Below, one piece after another: positions 22,606-34,325 of a DNA stretch of 64,000 nucleotides. The translations under genes were made by a program, and so were the position numbers. The DNA is taken from positions 201,436,565-201,500,564 of the forward strand of contig CM060988.1 in NCBI GenBank assembly GCA_030765065.1, given 5' to 3'. Under the pieces are notes generated by a model. It did no database searches. It had not been told where the DNA came from and saw nothing but the letters and a program-made list of their open reading frames with translations. This stretch comes from Deroplatys truncata. Lineage: Eukaryota > Arthropoda > Insecta > Mantodea > Mantidae. How positions within the stretch are numbered: the first letter of the stretch is position 1; each line of letters starts with the position of its first letter.

Positions 22606-24173
22606 TCTGATGTTATATTGACATTACTTTCTCTACCCACTCTTCCACAGAGCCAATTTTACAGAAATGGTTTCATAACCATTTTGTTGTAGGTACAAAG
22701 TGGGATACAGGGAACCTAAGTGATAGTCTAATGTTTATAAAGTGAGTCCCTATATAGTGGCTTTGAATTGCATACTCTTTGTACGACATCACGGGAAAAA
22801 GATGAATCGTGTCTTAGCATTTGGAAAAGTACAAGCTATTTGAAAATTCAAAGGGATGTCTTGGAAATGGTTACAACTACAAAAATGTATTTGACATAAA
22901 TTGTGTGATTTAACAAAATCTACATTTTTTTTGGGTAGTAAGATTTTGTGTATCTCTTACAATTTACCAATTATACAAAAGGCATTCTGAATAAACAAAA
23001 ATTCACACATTATTTCCAGAAAATCAAATATATTAATTTTATCTGTCATACTAATATCTTAAACATAGATACAGCATTTTAATAAAATTTTTGGAACCAT
23101 TTTTGAGAATACAAAAAAAAAATATATCTGATGAGTTACATTCACATGACTTTCTCAACTCTTGTACAAACTATTTTTACAAACGCTTATTCTCCATATG
23201 CTTCATGTTAATCGAGATGTTAATCTTATTGCTAACTTTCTTGTAGATACAAGGGGAATTGGTAGGCGTTAAGCGATAGTCAAATATTTTAAGAGCTGGT
23301 TGCTATGTGGAGTATTTCATTCTCTTTGTATTACCAGGACAAAAAAAATGAATGACGAATTTGAGAAAAAGTATAACTATTGGAAAATTTAAGGGAATAA
23401 CAAGCAATATCTGGAAAATGGTTCACTCAACAACAGAAATGTATATGACATAAATTGTGTATTTAAACGCGATCTACATCTTTTGTGTAGTAAAATTTTG
23501 TCTATCTCTTATGGTTTACCAGTTTACCAAAAGTCGTTCACAATGAAGAATACTTTTGGGGACATTCCCAGAAAATTCGAGATATACATTTTATTTGTCA
23601 TGAAGATATCTTAAACATATGATATTTTAATCAAAATCGTTAAAGTCATTTTTGGGAAAATTAAAATTTTCGAAAAATGTTCCATGTAAAGGGTAATCTG
23701 GGTGGGGGGATTTTCTTGAAAACCTTCGTGTCGCATCTCTGGAAGATACTGAACCTAAATATCAAGTTTGGTGTTTATCAGACTGTTCGTTTCTGAGTTA
23801 TGCTGTTCACAGACAGACACACACACACACACGTTTCCAAAAATGCTTTTTTCGGATTCAGGAGGTCTCAAAACATGTATTTCCGGTGAAATCTCGGTAT
23901 CGAATTTTTGGGTGGAATACAATACTTCCCCTACTTACTATACGCAGTAGAGAAAGTAAAAAGTTTATGTAAAGATTAGTTTGGGTGGTGAACGCACTTA
24001 AAACTTAATAGCAAGTTTCCTATTATCCGACATTTATTTTTGAGTTATCGTGTTTACAAACACACAGGACTCTTCCCTAAAGATGTCATATGTTTATTCA
24101 GGGGAGGATTGATAGAAATTTTCAAAGGAACACAATATTTCCTCTACCTGCTAGATACGCGGTAAACAAAGTG
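22606..24173 (+). mobile_element. R1 repeat, old copy split by a younger R1 copy
   Basis: The left part (22606-23115) runs from TCTGATGTTATATTGAC to the A-rich centre. The right part (about 23958-24173) resumes at TTTATGTAAAG...GGGTGG and ends in the right-end region TACCTGCTAGATACGCGGT. The two halves join into one diverged copy once the younger copy is removed. Confidence 0.75.
23126..23957 (+). mobile_element. R1 repeat, young full-length copy nested in an older R1
   Basis: It runs from TCTGATGAGTTACATTCACATGACTTTCTC to CTATACGCAGTAGAGAAAGT and includes a (CA)n block at 23813-23832. It is inserted in an A-rich tract of the older copy, with A runs on both sides. No target-site duplication can be separated from the A-tract. 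Confidence 0.85.
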
Positions 24174-24648
24174 AAGATTTATTTGACATAAATTGTGTGT
24201 TTTAAGGACATCTACGTTTTTTGTGTAGTAAGATTTTGTTTCTCTCTTACAGTTTACCAGTTAAATAAAAGCATTTAAAAAACTTAGAGCCTGCATAGGC
24301 TATCCCCAGAAAATTCTAGATATACATTTCTTTTGCCACGTAACTAGTTTAAAATAGTTTTTGAGAAAATCAAAATTTTCGAAAAGCAAATCCATGTAAA
24401 GGGTACTTTAGGGTAGGGAAATTTTCTTGAAAATCTTTGTGTGGATTCTTTGAAGATAAAAGCTTGGTATTTAAACGACTTTTCTTTTTAGTTATGCTGT
24501 TCACTGACAGACAGAACATAACACACACGCAAATCTTTTTCTAAAAATGCTTCTTTTTATTCGGGGGGCCTCAAAACATGCATTTCCTGTGAAATCTCGG
24601 TATCGAAGTTTTGAGTGGAATGCCATGCCTTCCGTAGTAGAGAAAGCA
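24174..24648 (+). mobile_element. R1 repeat, 5'-truncated diverged copy
   Basis: It starts inside the family at TTTGACATAAATTGTGTG and continues through TCCATGTAAAGGGTA to CGTAGTAGAGAAAGC. The left half is missing. Confidence 0.7.
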
Positions 24649-25290
24649 ATGTTTTTCCATTAACGGCGAAGTTTTGGTCGATTTCCCAAACATTCTGTAG
24701 GCTGCATTTGAGCGAGATCGTTTAATGAACACCACAGGCCTTTAAAACCAGACAAAGTATCGAGAGTATTTATCGAGAATCACAAAAAGTTGTGGTTTTG
24801 TGCAATTCCGCAACTGTATTACATTATTTGAGTAGACTGAAACTCGGTAGGGAGTTAAATGTCATGTAAACCGCATGTTGTGTTGGTACTCCTGCACTTG
24901 ACGTCTGTGGTTAACGTTTCAAAAACAAATCACTTCATTTTCCGTGTGGCTTCTTCCCCGCTACTCCACAAAAACACAGAATCATATCGACAGAGATTGG
25001 AAATTATGGTTCTGTAAACATTTGTATATAGGGGGGGACACCTGTCTCCATGGCAACCATGGCATGACATTTCCTTACAGAGAGGCAGGCTAGAAAATGT
25101 TTTCTAATCGCGAGCTTCTCAGGAGGCCGTGGAAAAACATTTCGCATTTAAAGGTCATTCTCTGATATTTCTTGTTGACTTTTGGCGTCAAGTTGGGCCG
25201 TGGAAATAAAATTACTATTAAACTTTAAATGTTACAGAAAAAAAAGATTAAATTCTGCATTTAGGTTAGCTAATACTGAAACTACTTTAA
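24649..25290. other. No gene recognised (intron 1)
   Basis: Mixed intronic sequence without a supported ORF or repeat match. Confidence 0.4.
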
Positions 25291-27078
25291 ACTATCATAT
25301 TTTGAGGCTTACAGGTACTCGATACGAAATTTTCAAATTCTTAAACACTATCGAATAAAAACCCAATTGCGGTTTTACTTTTTGGACTTTTAAAAACGAA
25401 ATGTTGGATAAATATAAAATTTGGTACTATTCAAAGTGCCAGTAGAAGATTTTTTTTCCAAGAAAACTCTCCCTCCGCAAACGACCCCTTTTATGGAAGA
25501 GTTTTCGAAATTTTAGATTTATAAAGATGTCTGTAACGATTTCGATTAAAACACCATACGTTTAAGATATTTTTATGGCAAATAAAATGTATATCTTGAA
25601 TTTTCTGGGAACAGGTCTTTTCGTTCGGAAAGAATTATAACTGGTAAACTTTTAAGAGATCCACAAAAACTTACTACACAAAAAATGTAAACCCCTTTTG
25701 AGGCAGTGTTTTTAACACTTAAATGATTTTAGTCAAATTATATAATATGTAAATTTAATAACAGCCCTCCTTGAAGCAATATGTGTATATAATAATTTGT
25801 AAAAATGTATGTAACAGTCATTGCATATGCTTATATTATTGTATACATGTGTAATAATGGTATGTGAATATATTACGTAATTTAATAATGTAGGAGCTGT
25901 GAGAATAATAAGTTAAACGTTGCTAACAATGAGGTAACCTTGAGTCAATAATGAGTAAGAACGTTTAACAGTACTGCTTGTGATTCTTGAAGCAACAATA
26001 ATGTAATTTTAGTGACAGTTTAAAAATAGCCAATCAACAACCACAAAAAGCTTTAATTACATGCAGGTATTCTATTGGAGTAAAAATAGCCAACCAGAGA
26101 CTTGAAATACAGAAATTTACAAGTTTAGACGGTTTGAAATCTAGTCAGTTGCCTGCAGACAGTGATAGTAACCGGATGCGAGATGTGCCCTCGAGAAATT
26201 AATTACGTATTCGTGTGAGACGAAAAATAGTATATGTGTTAAAAAGTGCAAGTATTAAATTAAAGAATCTCACAGCTCTCGATATAAGTGAAGTGCTTTT
26301 TAAGTTGTGTCAAGGATTAATAAAAAAGAGTGAATTAAAACTTAAAATCTGTGTAGGCCTACATTCTCGTCGCATCACGCCCTGCCAAGACTTCCATGTC
26401 TCTAACAATAATACTGACGCAGCCGAGGCAAACATACATATTTAATACTTACATAAACAGTTTAATTACAAAATTAATATATTTTTAAACTTGGGGCGAA
26501 GGCTACCGGAAACTGTTTACTATACCTGGTGTTGCAACTACTACAAGTTCGGCTCCCCAACAGTTGAAATACGATACAACTCCTTCAATACAAACTACTT
26601 CAAATCGGCTTTTCATACGTAGCAGCAAACAAAGTAAAGAACAATTCTACTTAAAATTGGCGTCCATACGTGGAGCTAAATAAATAAACAACTCCAACTT
26701 CTTCACTTTAAAATACACAATTTATTTCAAATAACTTTTTTGTGGCATTAGCAATTTCAGAGATATCCATTATTACTGGTTTGAATTTTTCAATACTTTG
26801 TCAATGCTTTCAACTATCACTATTCAGTTGTTTCTCGCGATGTCATGGAAAGGGTATGGTATTCCTAGGCCAGCATATAGCGACCCGCTTTTAAACATAC
26901 GAACATAGATTGAGCTTTCTGTTTGCCCCTTGCAGTTACACCGAAGTCTACCATGAAACTATTTCTGCAAATGTTTATCTTAATTAAAATGAAGCTTTCT
27001 TAATAGTTCGTAGAAGCTGTATGAAAATAAACGATACTGGGTAAAGAAATTCATGTGATTGTAACACACAAGATTCTC
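25291..27078 (-). mobile_element. R1 repeat, old copy interrupted by a solo LTR
   Basis: Diverged reverse-oriented R1 lies on both sides of the LTR at 25700-26705. The left side ends at the AAAAAATGTA segment and the right side resumes at TTTAAAATACACAATTTATTTC, exactly collinear with intact copies. The copy ends near 27075 at GTGATTGTAACACACAAGA. Confidence 0.75.
25700..26705 (+). mobile_element. Solo LTR, family 1 (1006 bp)
   Basis: It starts TGAGGCAGTG and ends ACTTCTTCA, and is flanked by the 4-bp duplication CTTT (25696-25699 and 26706-26709). Excision restores a collinear R1 sequence. The same LTR occurs at 31656 and 46416 and, reversed, at 50850. Near its 3' end are copies of a short motif of the type TTCAAATTGG...ACGTGG whose number differs between family members. 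No internal retrotransposon genes are present. Confidence 0.9.
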
Positions 27079-27444
27079 CCCACTTTAAAGTGTTGCCCAT
27101 CAGGCAATTTTAGTTCATTTTCTTTCAAATTTTAAATTGACTTTGTGTGTGGGTTAATGAAGATATCTAAAGAACCATAGCTTGATACCAAGAACACTTT
27201 TGGATTTAGGATTTTAATTATTTTTCTTCACTTCAAGGATCAGCCATTCCACCTGTTCCGTCTTCGCTTTCTTTACTTTACTCCCATCTTTTTCTGAGGC
27301 TATGATGTCTCTTTTTCCTGAAGGTTTGTATTTATTAAAAGTGGGATTCTTTCTTCGCTCGTGCGGTTCACGTGCCCTTTCCACTTTATTTTCTTCAATT
27401 TTATCATATAATTTATATTCAGTTAGGATTTTAATAATTTAATA
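27079..27444. other. No gene recognised (intron 1)
   Basis: AT-rich sequence up to a mariner terminus; nothing else recognised. Confidence 0.4.
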
Positions 27445-28700
27445 CGAGGGCGGATCGAAAAGTAACGCACAATAATTTTTTCTGCGTTGGTATTGCAGCT
27501 GGAATGTTGTAATTTCACACAGATATAGTTCGGTGTGTTCACTACAGACAGCATTTTTTGTTTGATGTGCAGCTCTAGCGAGAGAAGCGTGAACTGTGCA
27601 ACAAAGATGGCGCGCATGTTACTGTCGTCCACGTGTGAAGAACAGAGAGGTGTGCTTCGATATTTGTGAACCAAAGGGCATAAACCGAGTGATATTCATA
27701 GGGACATGCGAGGCGTGTATGGGGATGATTGTATGGACCGTAGGAATGTCTCCAGGTGGTGTGTATTCTTCCTAGAGGGTCGTTTTAACCGTAGTGATTC
27801 GCCACGCTCCGGGAGGCCGGTAACAGCTGCAACCCCGCAGAATGTCAGAGGCATTGAGGCGGCAATTTTGAACGATCGGCGTGTGCAACTGCGAACCTTA
27901 TCGCAACAGTTCAACATTTCCTATGGTGCAGTGTACGATATTGTTCATGACACGTTGAAATTTCGTAAAGTTAGTGCTCACTGGGTGCCTAAGAACCCGA
28001 CAGACAATCACAAGGGCCAGCGAATGATGACGTGCTTGGATCACCTAACGCGGTACACTGCAGAAGGGCATGACTTTCTGAAAGGAATCGTCACTGGTGA
28101 TGAGTCATGGGCATACCACTACACGCCCGAAACCAAGCAGGCAAGTATGGAGTGGAAACACGCTGGTTCCCTAGTGAAGAAAAAATTCAAATTTACTCAA
28201 TCTGCTAGGAAAGTGCTTGTGACAGTGTTCTGGGATATGCATGTTGTTGTATTGGTGGACTTTGCTGAACACGGGACCACTGTGAAAGCCGCAGCCTACA
28301 TGAAAATTTTGGTGAAGTTGCGTCGTGCCCTTCGTGACAAACGCCATAACATGAATGCTGACGTTGTCAAAATTCATGACAATGCTCGCCTCCATGTTGG
28401 TTGGGAGGTGCTCCAGCATGCACCATACAGTCCGGAACTTGCGCCGTCGGACTTTCATCTGTTTGGTGCCATGAAGAAATTCTTGGCCGGCCAACGCTTT
28501 GTGACAGATGCGGAAGTGAAATCAGCAGTCCGCAGATGGCTATACTCCAAGGAAACGCACTTCTAAGAACAGGGCATATTGAAACTGGTATCACGATGGG
28601 AGAAAGGTGATGAGAAACTTGGTAACTATGTTGAAAAATAGATAAAGGGTGTAAGTTCATTTGTGATTTTTTGTTGTTTTGACTATTAAACTTTTTTTGT
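27445..28700 (+). mobile_element. Mariner element (DD34D), 3' end lost
   Basis: The left terminus CGAGGGCGGATCGAAAAGTAACGC follows a TA at 27443-27444, as in many mariners. The expected inverted right terminus is not found after the transposase, so the element is truncated somewhere near 28700. Confidence 0.8.
27607..28566 (+). pseudogene. Mariner DD34D transposase pseudogene
   Basis: The natural start is probably the ATG at 27607. The frame hits a TGA at 27667-27669 (likely TGG to TGA) and reopens, giving a 286-aa ORF at 27706-28566. HTH regions are present (FNRSDSPRSGRPVTAATPQN; LSQQFNISYGAVYDIVHDTL), followed by the catalytic motifs VTGDESWAYHYTPETK, IHDNARLHV and YSPELAPSD. Only 23 residues separate the second and third aspartates instead of 34, so an in-frame 33-bp deletion has removed part of the catalytic domain. 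The C-terminus also looks shortened. It is non-functional. Confidence 0.9.
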
Positions 28701-29732
28701 AAACAAATTGACAAATGTTAATCTTTGATTGTAAATATGTCACGGTGCAGCTGGCGTTAACGTTATTTTTATATTAATATGTAGTTTTGGCTATATAATC
28801 CTAAACTGTTAAACCTTGAAACTTAAAGCTACCGCACGGTAGTCAAGTGGCGAGACCCGGAACACGCTGCGTCAGATGGCATTCAACTTCGAGCCATTGC
28901 CCGGCAGATAGCTGAGTTGCAGCGAGGACATGACGTATTTGGTGCGTCTAGCCACGTTTTGTATATATGCCTCATGGTTGATTTTGGACGCCTTGTAGCG
29001 GGAACTCACGCCGCCCTGAAACCTGAACGACCACGTGTTGCAAAGTATTATTTTAAGATGTGATATCAACAAGCGCCATGCATCATCACAACAGGTTCCG
29101 GCCTCGAGCCATGTTTACAATAAATTATATATTTTTATAGACGTGGGGGGGCTATCATGTAATTGTTTGGGACCACCGGTCATACTAGCATCCCTTCCCT
29201 TGGGCATATATTATTGAGTATAGGAAATCTTAAAGACCTCCCCCATCCTGGATTTCCTTCATTGGTCACCGAGTGCTCTGGTTCGAGTACGAAGTTCGAA
29301 GTAGCATGTGTCAGAGATACACAGGTCTCCTGCCACACGTCGGGGCTGTCACACCCCTTTCATCCTCTGAGCTACCTCCACCTGTGACAATTTTGTGACC
29401 CTTAATCCCAAACCCTATTTTAACCGTGATACAACTGCTGGAGGCGCCTGTTTTGAGCGCCTACCAAACCCCATCCTTTCATCCCCCTTCTGACCGTGAT
29501 ACTGTTTGAGGAATATAGTAAATGTAAAAATTTGAAATGTCCAGCAAGTCAACAACATTTAAAATCAATCTCTAATCTTTGTTAGTACTAGTTTTCATTG
29601 GTTCAAGCAAGAACGAAAGATTTGTTTAAGAGAAAACTATAAGTAACCTATATTAAATGACGGGATGGGTGTTAAATTTAATGTTAGCTCATGTTAGCAT
29701 ATTGATCAATGAAGATTTAGAGTGTTATTTTA
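28701..29732. other. No gene recognised; weak tRNA-like segments
   Basis: Around 29250-29390 the minus strand has GGTAGCTCAGAGGATGAAA (A-box-like), and around 28833-28905 there is a faint tRNA-like pattern. Both could be old SINE heads. No coding region is supported. Confidence 0.3.
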
Positions 29733-30675
29733 CACGAGGGCAGTCCCAGAAGTACCCGACATGACGTATTATAACGGTTGTTGTTTCAACAAATGACTAT
29801 GGTAGAAAGTACCACCCTTACAAAGCTTAAGTTTAAAGTTTGACGATGCTACGTTGTTTAGTAATTGTTTGGCAGCCATCAATAGTGAACTCTCTCAGCG
29901 AATTTGTAAACATGGATAAAACTGGTCATCGTTATGTGATACAATACTTTCATTTGAAAGGTCTTAGTCCAACTAATATTAAAGCTGAGCTAGATTCTAC
30001 TCTGGGGGAGTAGAGTGACAGAGTTTAAGAGCTGCCAAGACGAATATCGCAGTGGTCGACCAAATGAGGTGGCCACGCCAGAAATTGTACAGTAAATCCA
30101 CAAAATGGTATTGGATGACCGTCGACTGAAAATGTGCGACCTAGCAGACATCGTAGGCATTTCAAAACGTGCTGTACATCCCATACTGACTTAAAATTTA
30201 GACTCCGAAAGCTGTGCGCAAGATGGATGCCGCGTTTACTCCCAATGGAACACAAGCAGCATCGTGAAGATGTTTCAGTGAAGGTTTGGCGATGTTTCGC
30301 TCCAATAAAGGCCGTGTTTTTGTGTCGATTCATAACCATGGATGAAACATGGGTTCATCACTTCACACCTGAGACGAAGGGACACTCAAAACAGTGGATT
30401 TAAAGGGGAGAATCGGCTCCAAAGAAGCCGAAGACAGTTCTATCTGCAGGCAAGGTCATGGCGTCAGTTTTGGGGATGCGCGTGGGATCATTTTCATTGA
30501 TTATCTTCAAAAAGGAAAAGACAATCAATGGCGTGTATTATATAAACTTATTGCAGATTTGAATGATGAAATCAAGCAAAAACGGCCGCATTTAGCGAAA
30601 AAGAAAGTTCTGTTTCATCAAGACAATGCACCAGTTACACAACCATTATCGCTATGGGCAAAATCAATGACGACG
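29733..30675 (+). mobile_element. Mariner element, family M1, copy 2 (3' truncated, degenerate)
   Basis: The left terminus CACGAGGGCAGTCCCAGAAGTACCCGAC follows a TA at 29731-29732. The body matches the M1 copies at 12530 and 55943 but is cut off after the second catalytic motif, where it joins a fragment of M2 at about 30676. Confidence 0.85.
29911..30675 (+). pseudogene. Mariner DD34D transposase pseudogene (family M1), truncated
   Basis: It opens at ATGGATAAAACTGGTC (29911). A deletion after GGGGGAG near 30012 removes part of the HTH linker. Stops and frameshifts follow, but MDETWVHHFTPETKGHSKQW (first catalytic motif) and LFHQDNAPV (second) are legible. The third motif is missing because the copy ends at a junction with other transposon DNA. 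Confidence 0.88.
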
Positions 30676-30857
30676 ACGGTGGCCAGTTTCAGCATTTTCT
30701 TTCATAAAGTTGGTAAGTAAAGCCTTTAGAAGTAGTTTTAAAAATGTATGGTTTCATCCGCGCCTTTCTATGATAACGACAGACGGCAACGAGCGCCGAG
30801 GACGTGGACAGGAAAAACACCGCGCAGCCGGTTCGTAGTTTTTTGGACCACTCTGTA
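30676..30857 (+). mobile_element. Fragment of the M2 mariner derivative (right arm)
   Basis: The segment runs from GACGGTGGCCAGTTTCAGCA through TTTCATAAAGTTGGTAAG to GGACCACTCTGTATA. It matches the right inverted arm of the M2 element that ends at 49063. Confidence 0.8.
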
Positions 30858-31655
30858 TAACAGCACTAACACTGATACACGTGGTCTCACAACGTATCAA
30901 CTGATTAGCCGGCAGTGGAGAGGGAATAGCTCAGTACAGGGCAAGCAAACGGAGGCTCTGTACTACGACAAATGTTTGGTATTTAGGACGAAACGTAATC
31001 GCTTCCATTGCCAACTGAAGTAAAAGGGAGTCAAAACCTGGCCGCTGTTACAGAAGACTTTGGAATGTTATGGATTAAGAGGGAATTACAGATACGACGT
31101 TTCAACGGATTTATTATGCCTTGCAGCTAAGCAACCATTACGGCACCATGCTACAAACACATAATTATGCACGATCTCTAATCTGCAAGATAGCGATTTT
31201 ATTAAAGAATGTTTTCATATACAAGAGAAAAATAAGTGGAAAGGGTCACATGGATACTAAAAATTCAGGAAGTTATGGAACGCATACTATGGGAGGCTTA
31301 TGAAAAGAAGTAGAATTAAGGCTAGAAGATATTGATAGACAAGATATTTTTGACAGTACAAGAGGGGAAATTACATAGAGATATGTAACAAACTAGGTCG
31401 AGACGGATTTGCATGGGCGAGAACAGCATTATAAACTTGAAGAGCATTACGAGGATATAGTAAAATGTCCTATGAATGGGGAAGTGAACATGGATTTTAA
31501 CCGTTTATTATACTGTAATCAAACAAAAACACGGAGACAACAATTTTGGCAACAGAAATGGAAAAACTTGGATGGGGAAGTATTAATAAGAAAGATTCTG
31601 ACTCTAAAGGGAATAAAAATATAAACACGATTTGGGTAAGGTCAAACAGAAATGG
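30858..31655. other. No gene recognised (intron 1)
   Basis: A 71-codon ORF at 31409-31624 is rich in charged residues (MHGREQHYKLEEHYEDIVKC...) but has no motif that I recognise. It could be a scrap of a retroelement. Nothing else is supported. Confidence 0.3.
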
Positions 31656-32561
31656 TGAGGCAGCATTTTTAACACTTAAATGATTTCAGTTAAATTATAT
31701 AATATAAAATATAATAACAGCAAGCCTTAAAGCAATATGTGTATATAACAATATATAAAAAGTGTATATTACAGTCATTGTATATGTTATATTATTGTAT
31801 ACATGTGTAATAATGTTATGTGAATGTATTACGTAATTTAATAATGTAGGAGCTGTGAGAAATAGGTCAAAAGTTGCTAACAATGAGGTAATCTTGAGGC
31901 AATAATGAATTAGAAAGTTTAAATGCTACTGGTAATTCTTGGAGCAACAATAATGTAATTTTTGAGACAGTTTATAAAATAGCCAATCAACAACCAGAAA
32001 AAGCTTTAGTTAAATGAGGGTATTCTATTGGACTAGGATTAGCCAATCAGAAACTGAAATATAGCAAAATTTACAAATCTAGAAGTCAGTTGGTTATAGA
32101 CAGTGTTCATAACCGGACGCGAGATGCGTCCTCGAGAAATTTAATACGCATTCAGTGTGAGACAAAAATAGTTTACGTGTTAAACAGTGCAATTAATAAA
32201 CAAAAAATGTCACAGCTTTCTCTCTATATCAATGAAGTGTTATTTAAAATCGTGTCAAGCATTAATAAAAGGAGTGAAGATCTGTGTAAGCCTACATTCT
32301 TCAGTCCCACCACTCCCTGGTAAAACATTCATGTCTCTAAAAAAAAATATAAATACTGACGCAGCCGAAGCAAACATAAATATGTAATATGTAAAAGAAA
32401 CAGTAAAAATTACAAAGTTAATATTTTTTTAAACATTTTGGGGCAAAGGCCACCGGAAAGTACATTTGGGGCGAAGGCTACCGGAAACCGGGTACTATAC
32501 GTGCGGTTGCAGTACTTCAAGTTCGGCTCCCCAACAGTGGAAATATAATACATCTTCTTCA
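31656..32561 (+). mobile_element. Solo LTR, family 1 (906 bp)
   Basis: It starts TGAGGCAGCA and ends CATCTTCTTCA, flanked by the 4-bp duplication ATGG (31652-31655 and 32562-32565). It lacks the short 3'-end repeats that other members carry, which accounts for much of its smaller size. Confidence 0.9.
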
Positions 32562-33246
32562 ATGGTTAAGAATGACAACACAGAAGATGGAGCTAAAGGC
32601 AGATGAAATAGGCGAATAATGTAAGCAAGTAGGCAGTGGGTCATCAATACACAGAAAACCAGGAGTTGGGTGTATCGAGACTGTAGGTTAGTAGAGGCAA
32701 GCAACCAAGAAGTGAATTATTAACGTAAATAGCCTATATATTTAAAAATATTATTGTAGTCTAAAATGTAATTCTGAGTATTGAGAAATAAATATTATTC
32801 ATTCATATTCTAAACCAAGCTTACTATCATCAGGTGAAAAGTGTTTTTACGTTTTTTAGTGTATAGAGTTCAATGCACGCGACAGAAATAAAACATTTCA
32901 TAATATTTTGGTAAAATTGCTATATTTTATGAACATCTTCATATTTCTTCAGGTAGTGTAAGATTTAAGTACCTTGGCAAACTTTCTTGTTTTTTCAAAT
33001 TTGCATTATCTCTAATGGAACTAATTGTTCTTCCACACAAGCCGTGTGTTGGACAAGGTTGGAAAGGTAGAATGAGACGACTGAAAGAAAACAACTTGTG
33101 CAAGAACATTTAATGGTCGAAACTATGAAGCCTGGGACTTGCAGCAATGTAAGTCGCCATTGGGGCATGTCATCTCAATAATTTGAGAAATCCTTGTGCT
33201 TTACCGGGAAAAATACAATCAGTTGGGGAATTTAATGTCGTGTCGG
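32562..33246. other. No gene recognised (intron 1)
   Basis: AT-rich intronic sequence. No ORF or repeat can be supported. Confidence 0.4.
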
Positions 33247-33330
33247 CATGTTGGCATGGTAGTTCAGTGGTTAGAGCAACCGGACGGAGACCGGGAGATC
33301 CATGGTTCAAATCCCGTCTGATTCTACCTT
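33247..33330 (+). mobile_element. tRNA-derived SINE head in intron 1
   Basis: TGGCATGGTAGTTCAGTGGT (A-box-like) and GGTTCAAATCCCGTC (B-box) are spaced as in a tRNA. The acceptor stem does not close cleanly, so a SINE head is preferred to a tRNA gene. It lies about 40 bp before exon 2. Confidence 0.6.
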
Positions 33331-33370
33331 TCCAACATTATCTGTAATAATCGTATGCTTTTACCAGCAG

Positions 33371-33589
33371 GTAGTGCTGCTTCTTGCAACAGCTGCGTCA
33401 GCTGCCGTAGAAGACAGTCAGACGGAAGAGGATCACAGCATCAAACCCAAGAGAGGTCTGTTCCATCTGGACCCAATGTATGGTCAGTATGGCTATGAAC
33501 CCGCCGTACACCGCCCGCCTCCCGGACTGTTCGATCTGGCGCTGCATCACCACCACCCGCCTCTTGGAGGCCTCACCATACCTAAAAAG
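33371..33589 (+). CDS. Exon 2 of the secreted cuticle-like protein gene
   Basis: An acceptor TTTTACCAGCAG precedes 33371 and the exon ends at AAG before a GTATAC donor at 33590. It encodes 73 residues in phase 0. The first twelve (VVLLLATAASAA) are the hydrophobic core and cleavage region of a signal peptide that begins with MNTF in exon 1; cleavage is predicted before VEDSQ. The mature part is acidic, then basic (KPKRG), then rich in H, P, G and Y with an HHHH run and PPLGGL, typical of extracellular insect cuticle or shell-type proteins. No chitin-binding RR motif is visible, so the exact family is unassigned. Exon 3 (37128) also begins in phase 0. Confidence 0.75.
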
Positions 33590-33697
33590 GTATACCACCT
33601 CTCTTCACGCTTTGAACATACTCTTGGGGTAATCTCTTCTCTTATCAGACATCTCGCCAGCTCGAGGATTCACTTTTCTATTAAGTGAATACAAATC

Positions 33698-34005
33698 TAG
33701 TGTAACGCATTCGCATGGCTTTCTCTACCCAGTTTTCTTACTAAAGCTTATTATTCTACCTACTTCCTGTTAAGAGAAATTTGTTATAAGTGCAAGAGGG
33801 ATACAGGAAGACTCAAGCGATAGTCAAATGTTTAAACAAACGCGGTCGCTGTATGCTGCCTTTGAAATTTAATAATCTTCCTAACATAACCAGAAAGGAA
33901 CGGGTTAGCACCTCAAAAATATTATACAATGTTTGCAAATTCAAATCAACAGCAACGAACAGGTATGCTACAAAAATTATTTGATATAAATTGTTTTAAC
34001 CAAGG
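33698..34005 (+). mobile_element. R1 repeat, relic fragment
   Basis: It begins GTGTAACGCATTCGCATGGCTTTCTCTACCC and includes 'caagcgatagtcaaatg', the left half of an old R1 copy in intron 2. Confidence 0.6.
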
Positions 34006-34089
34006 GCCGTACCAGATTATTTACTGGTCTACGTGCATCAACATTAAATCCCTTTTTTAAGTTCCATTTATACTCTGCCTTTAACTGCA

Positions 34090-34325
34090 TTGGTCCTTTA
34101 GGCGGCCTTTCCTTTGGAACTTACTGCCTATTGGCCATGGTGTTAAGTCCCTTTTCTTTCCTGGCATTTCTTTTGTCGTTGGGTTTCTTGCACTTTTAGG
34201 CTTTTAATCATTAGATCACACTCTGGGGAGGCTAGAGAAAAATGTCTACCCCCAGCCAGGAATCATACCCGGGACTCCTCGCAGAGCACGCAGATGCTCT
34301 ACGCGGCCAGCCCACAAACCCTATT
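34090..34325 (-). mobile_element. tRNA-derived SINE-like repeat
   Basis: On the minus strand, GGCTGGCCGCGTAGAGCATC (A-box-like) and GGGTATGATTCCTGG (B-box-like) form a tRNA-like head at 34235-34318. The sequence continues into a body ending near 34090 whose limits are uncertain. Confidence 0.5.

Noticed and set aside
26215-26445. 76-codon ORF, with similar ORFs at 32187 and 47023
   Set aside because: All three fall at the same place in LTR family 1; they are short, not conserved in length and lie inside an LTR, so coding is unlikely.
33247-33330. Functional tRNA gene
   Set aside because: A and B boxes are present but the acceptor stem does not pair over seven bases; a SINE head is more likely.
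33398-33598. Minus-strand ORF opposite exon 2
   Set aside because: Shadow of the plus-strand exon, which has a signal peptide and splice signals.
33302-33688. Reading exon 2 as a single 128-codon intronless gene from 33302
   Set aside because: The first 23 codons fall in a tRNA-like SINE head and intron sequence, and the last 33 lie beyond a good donor; the acceptor at 33369-33370 and MNTF exon 1 fit better.
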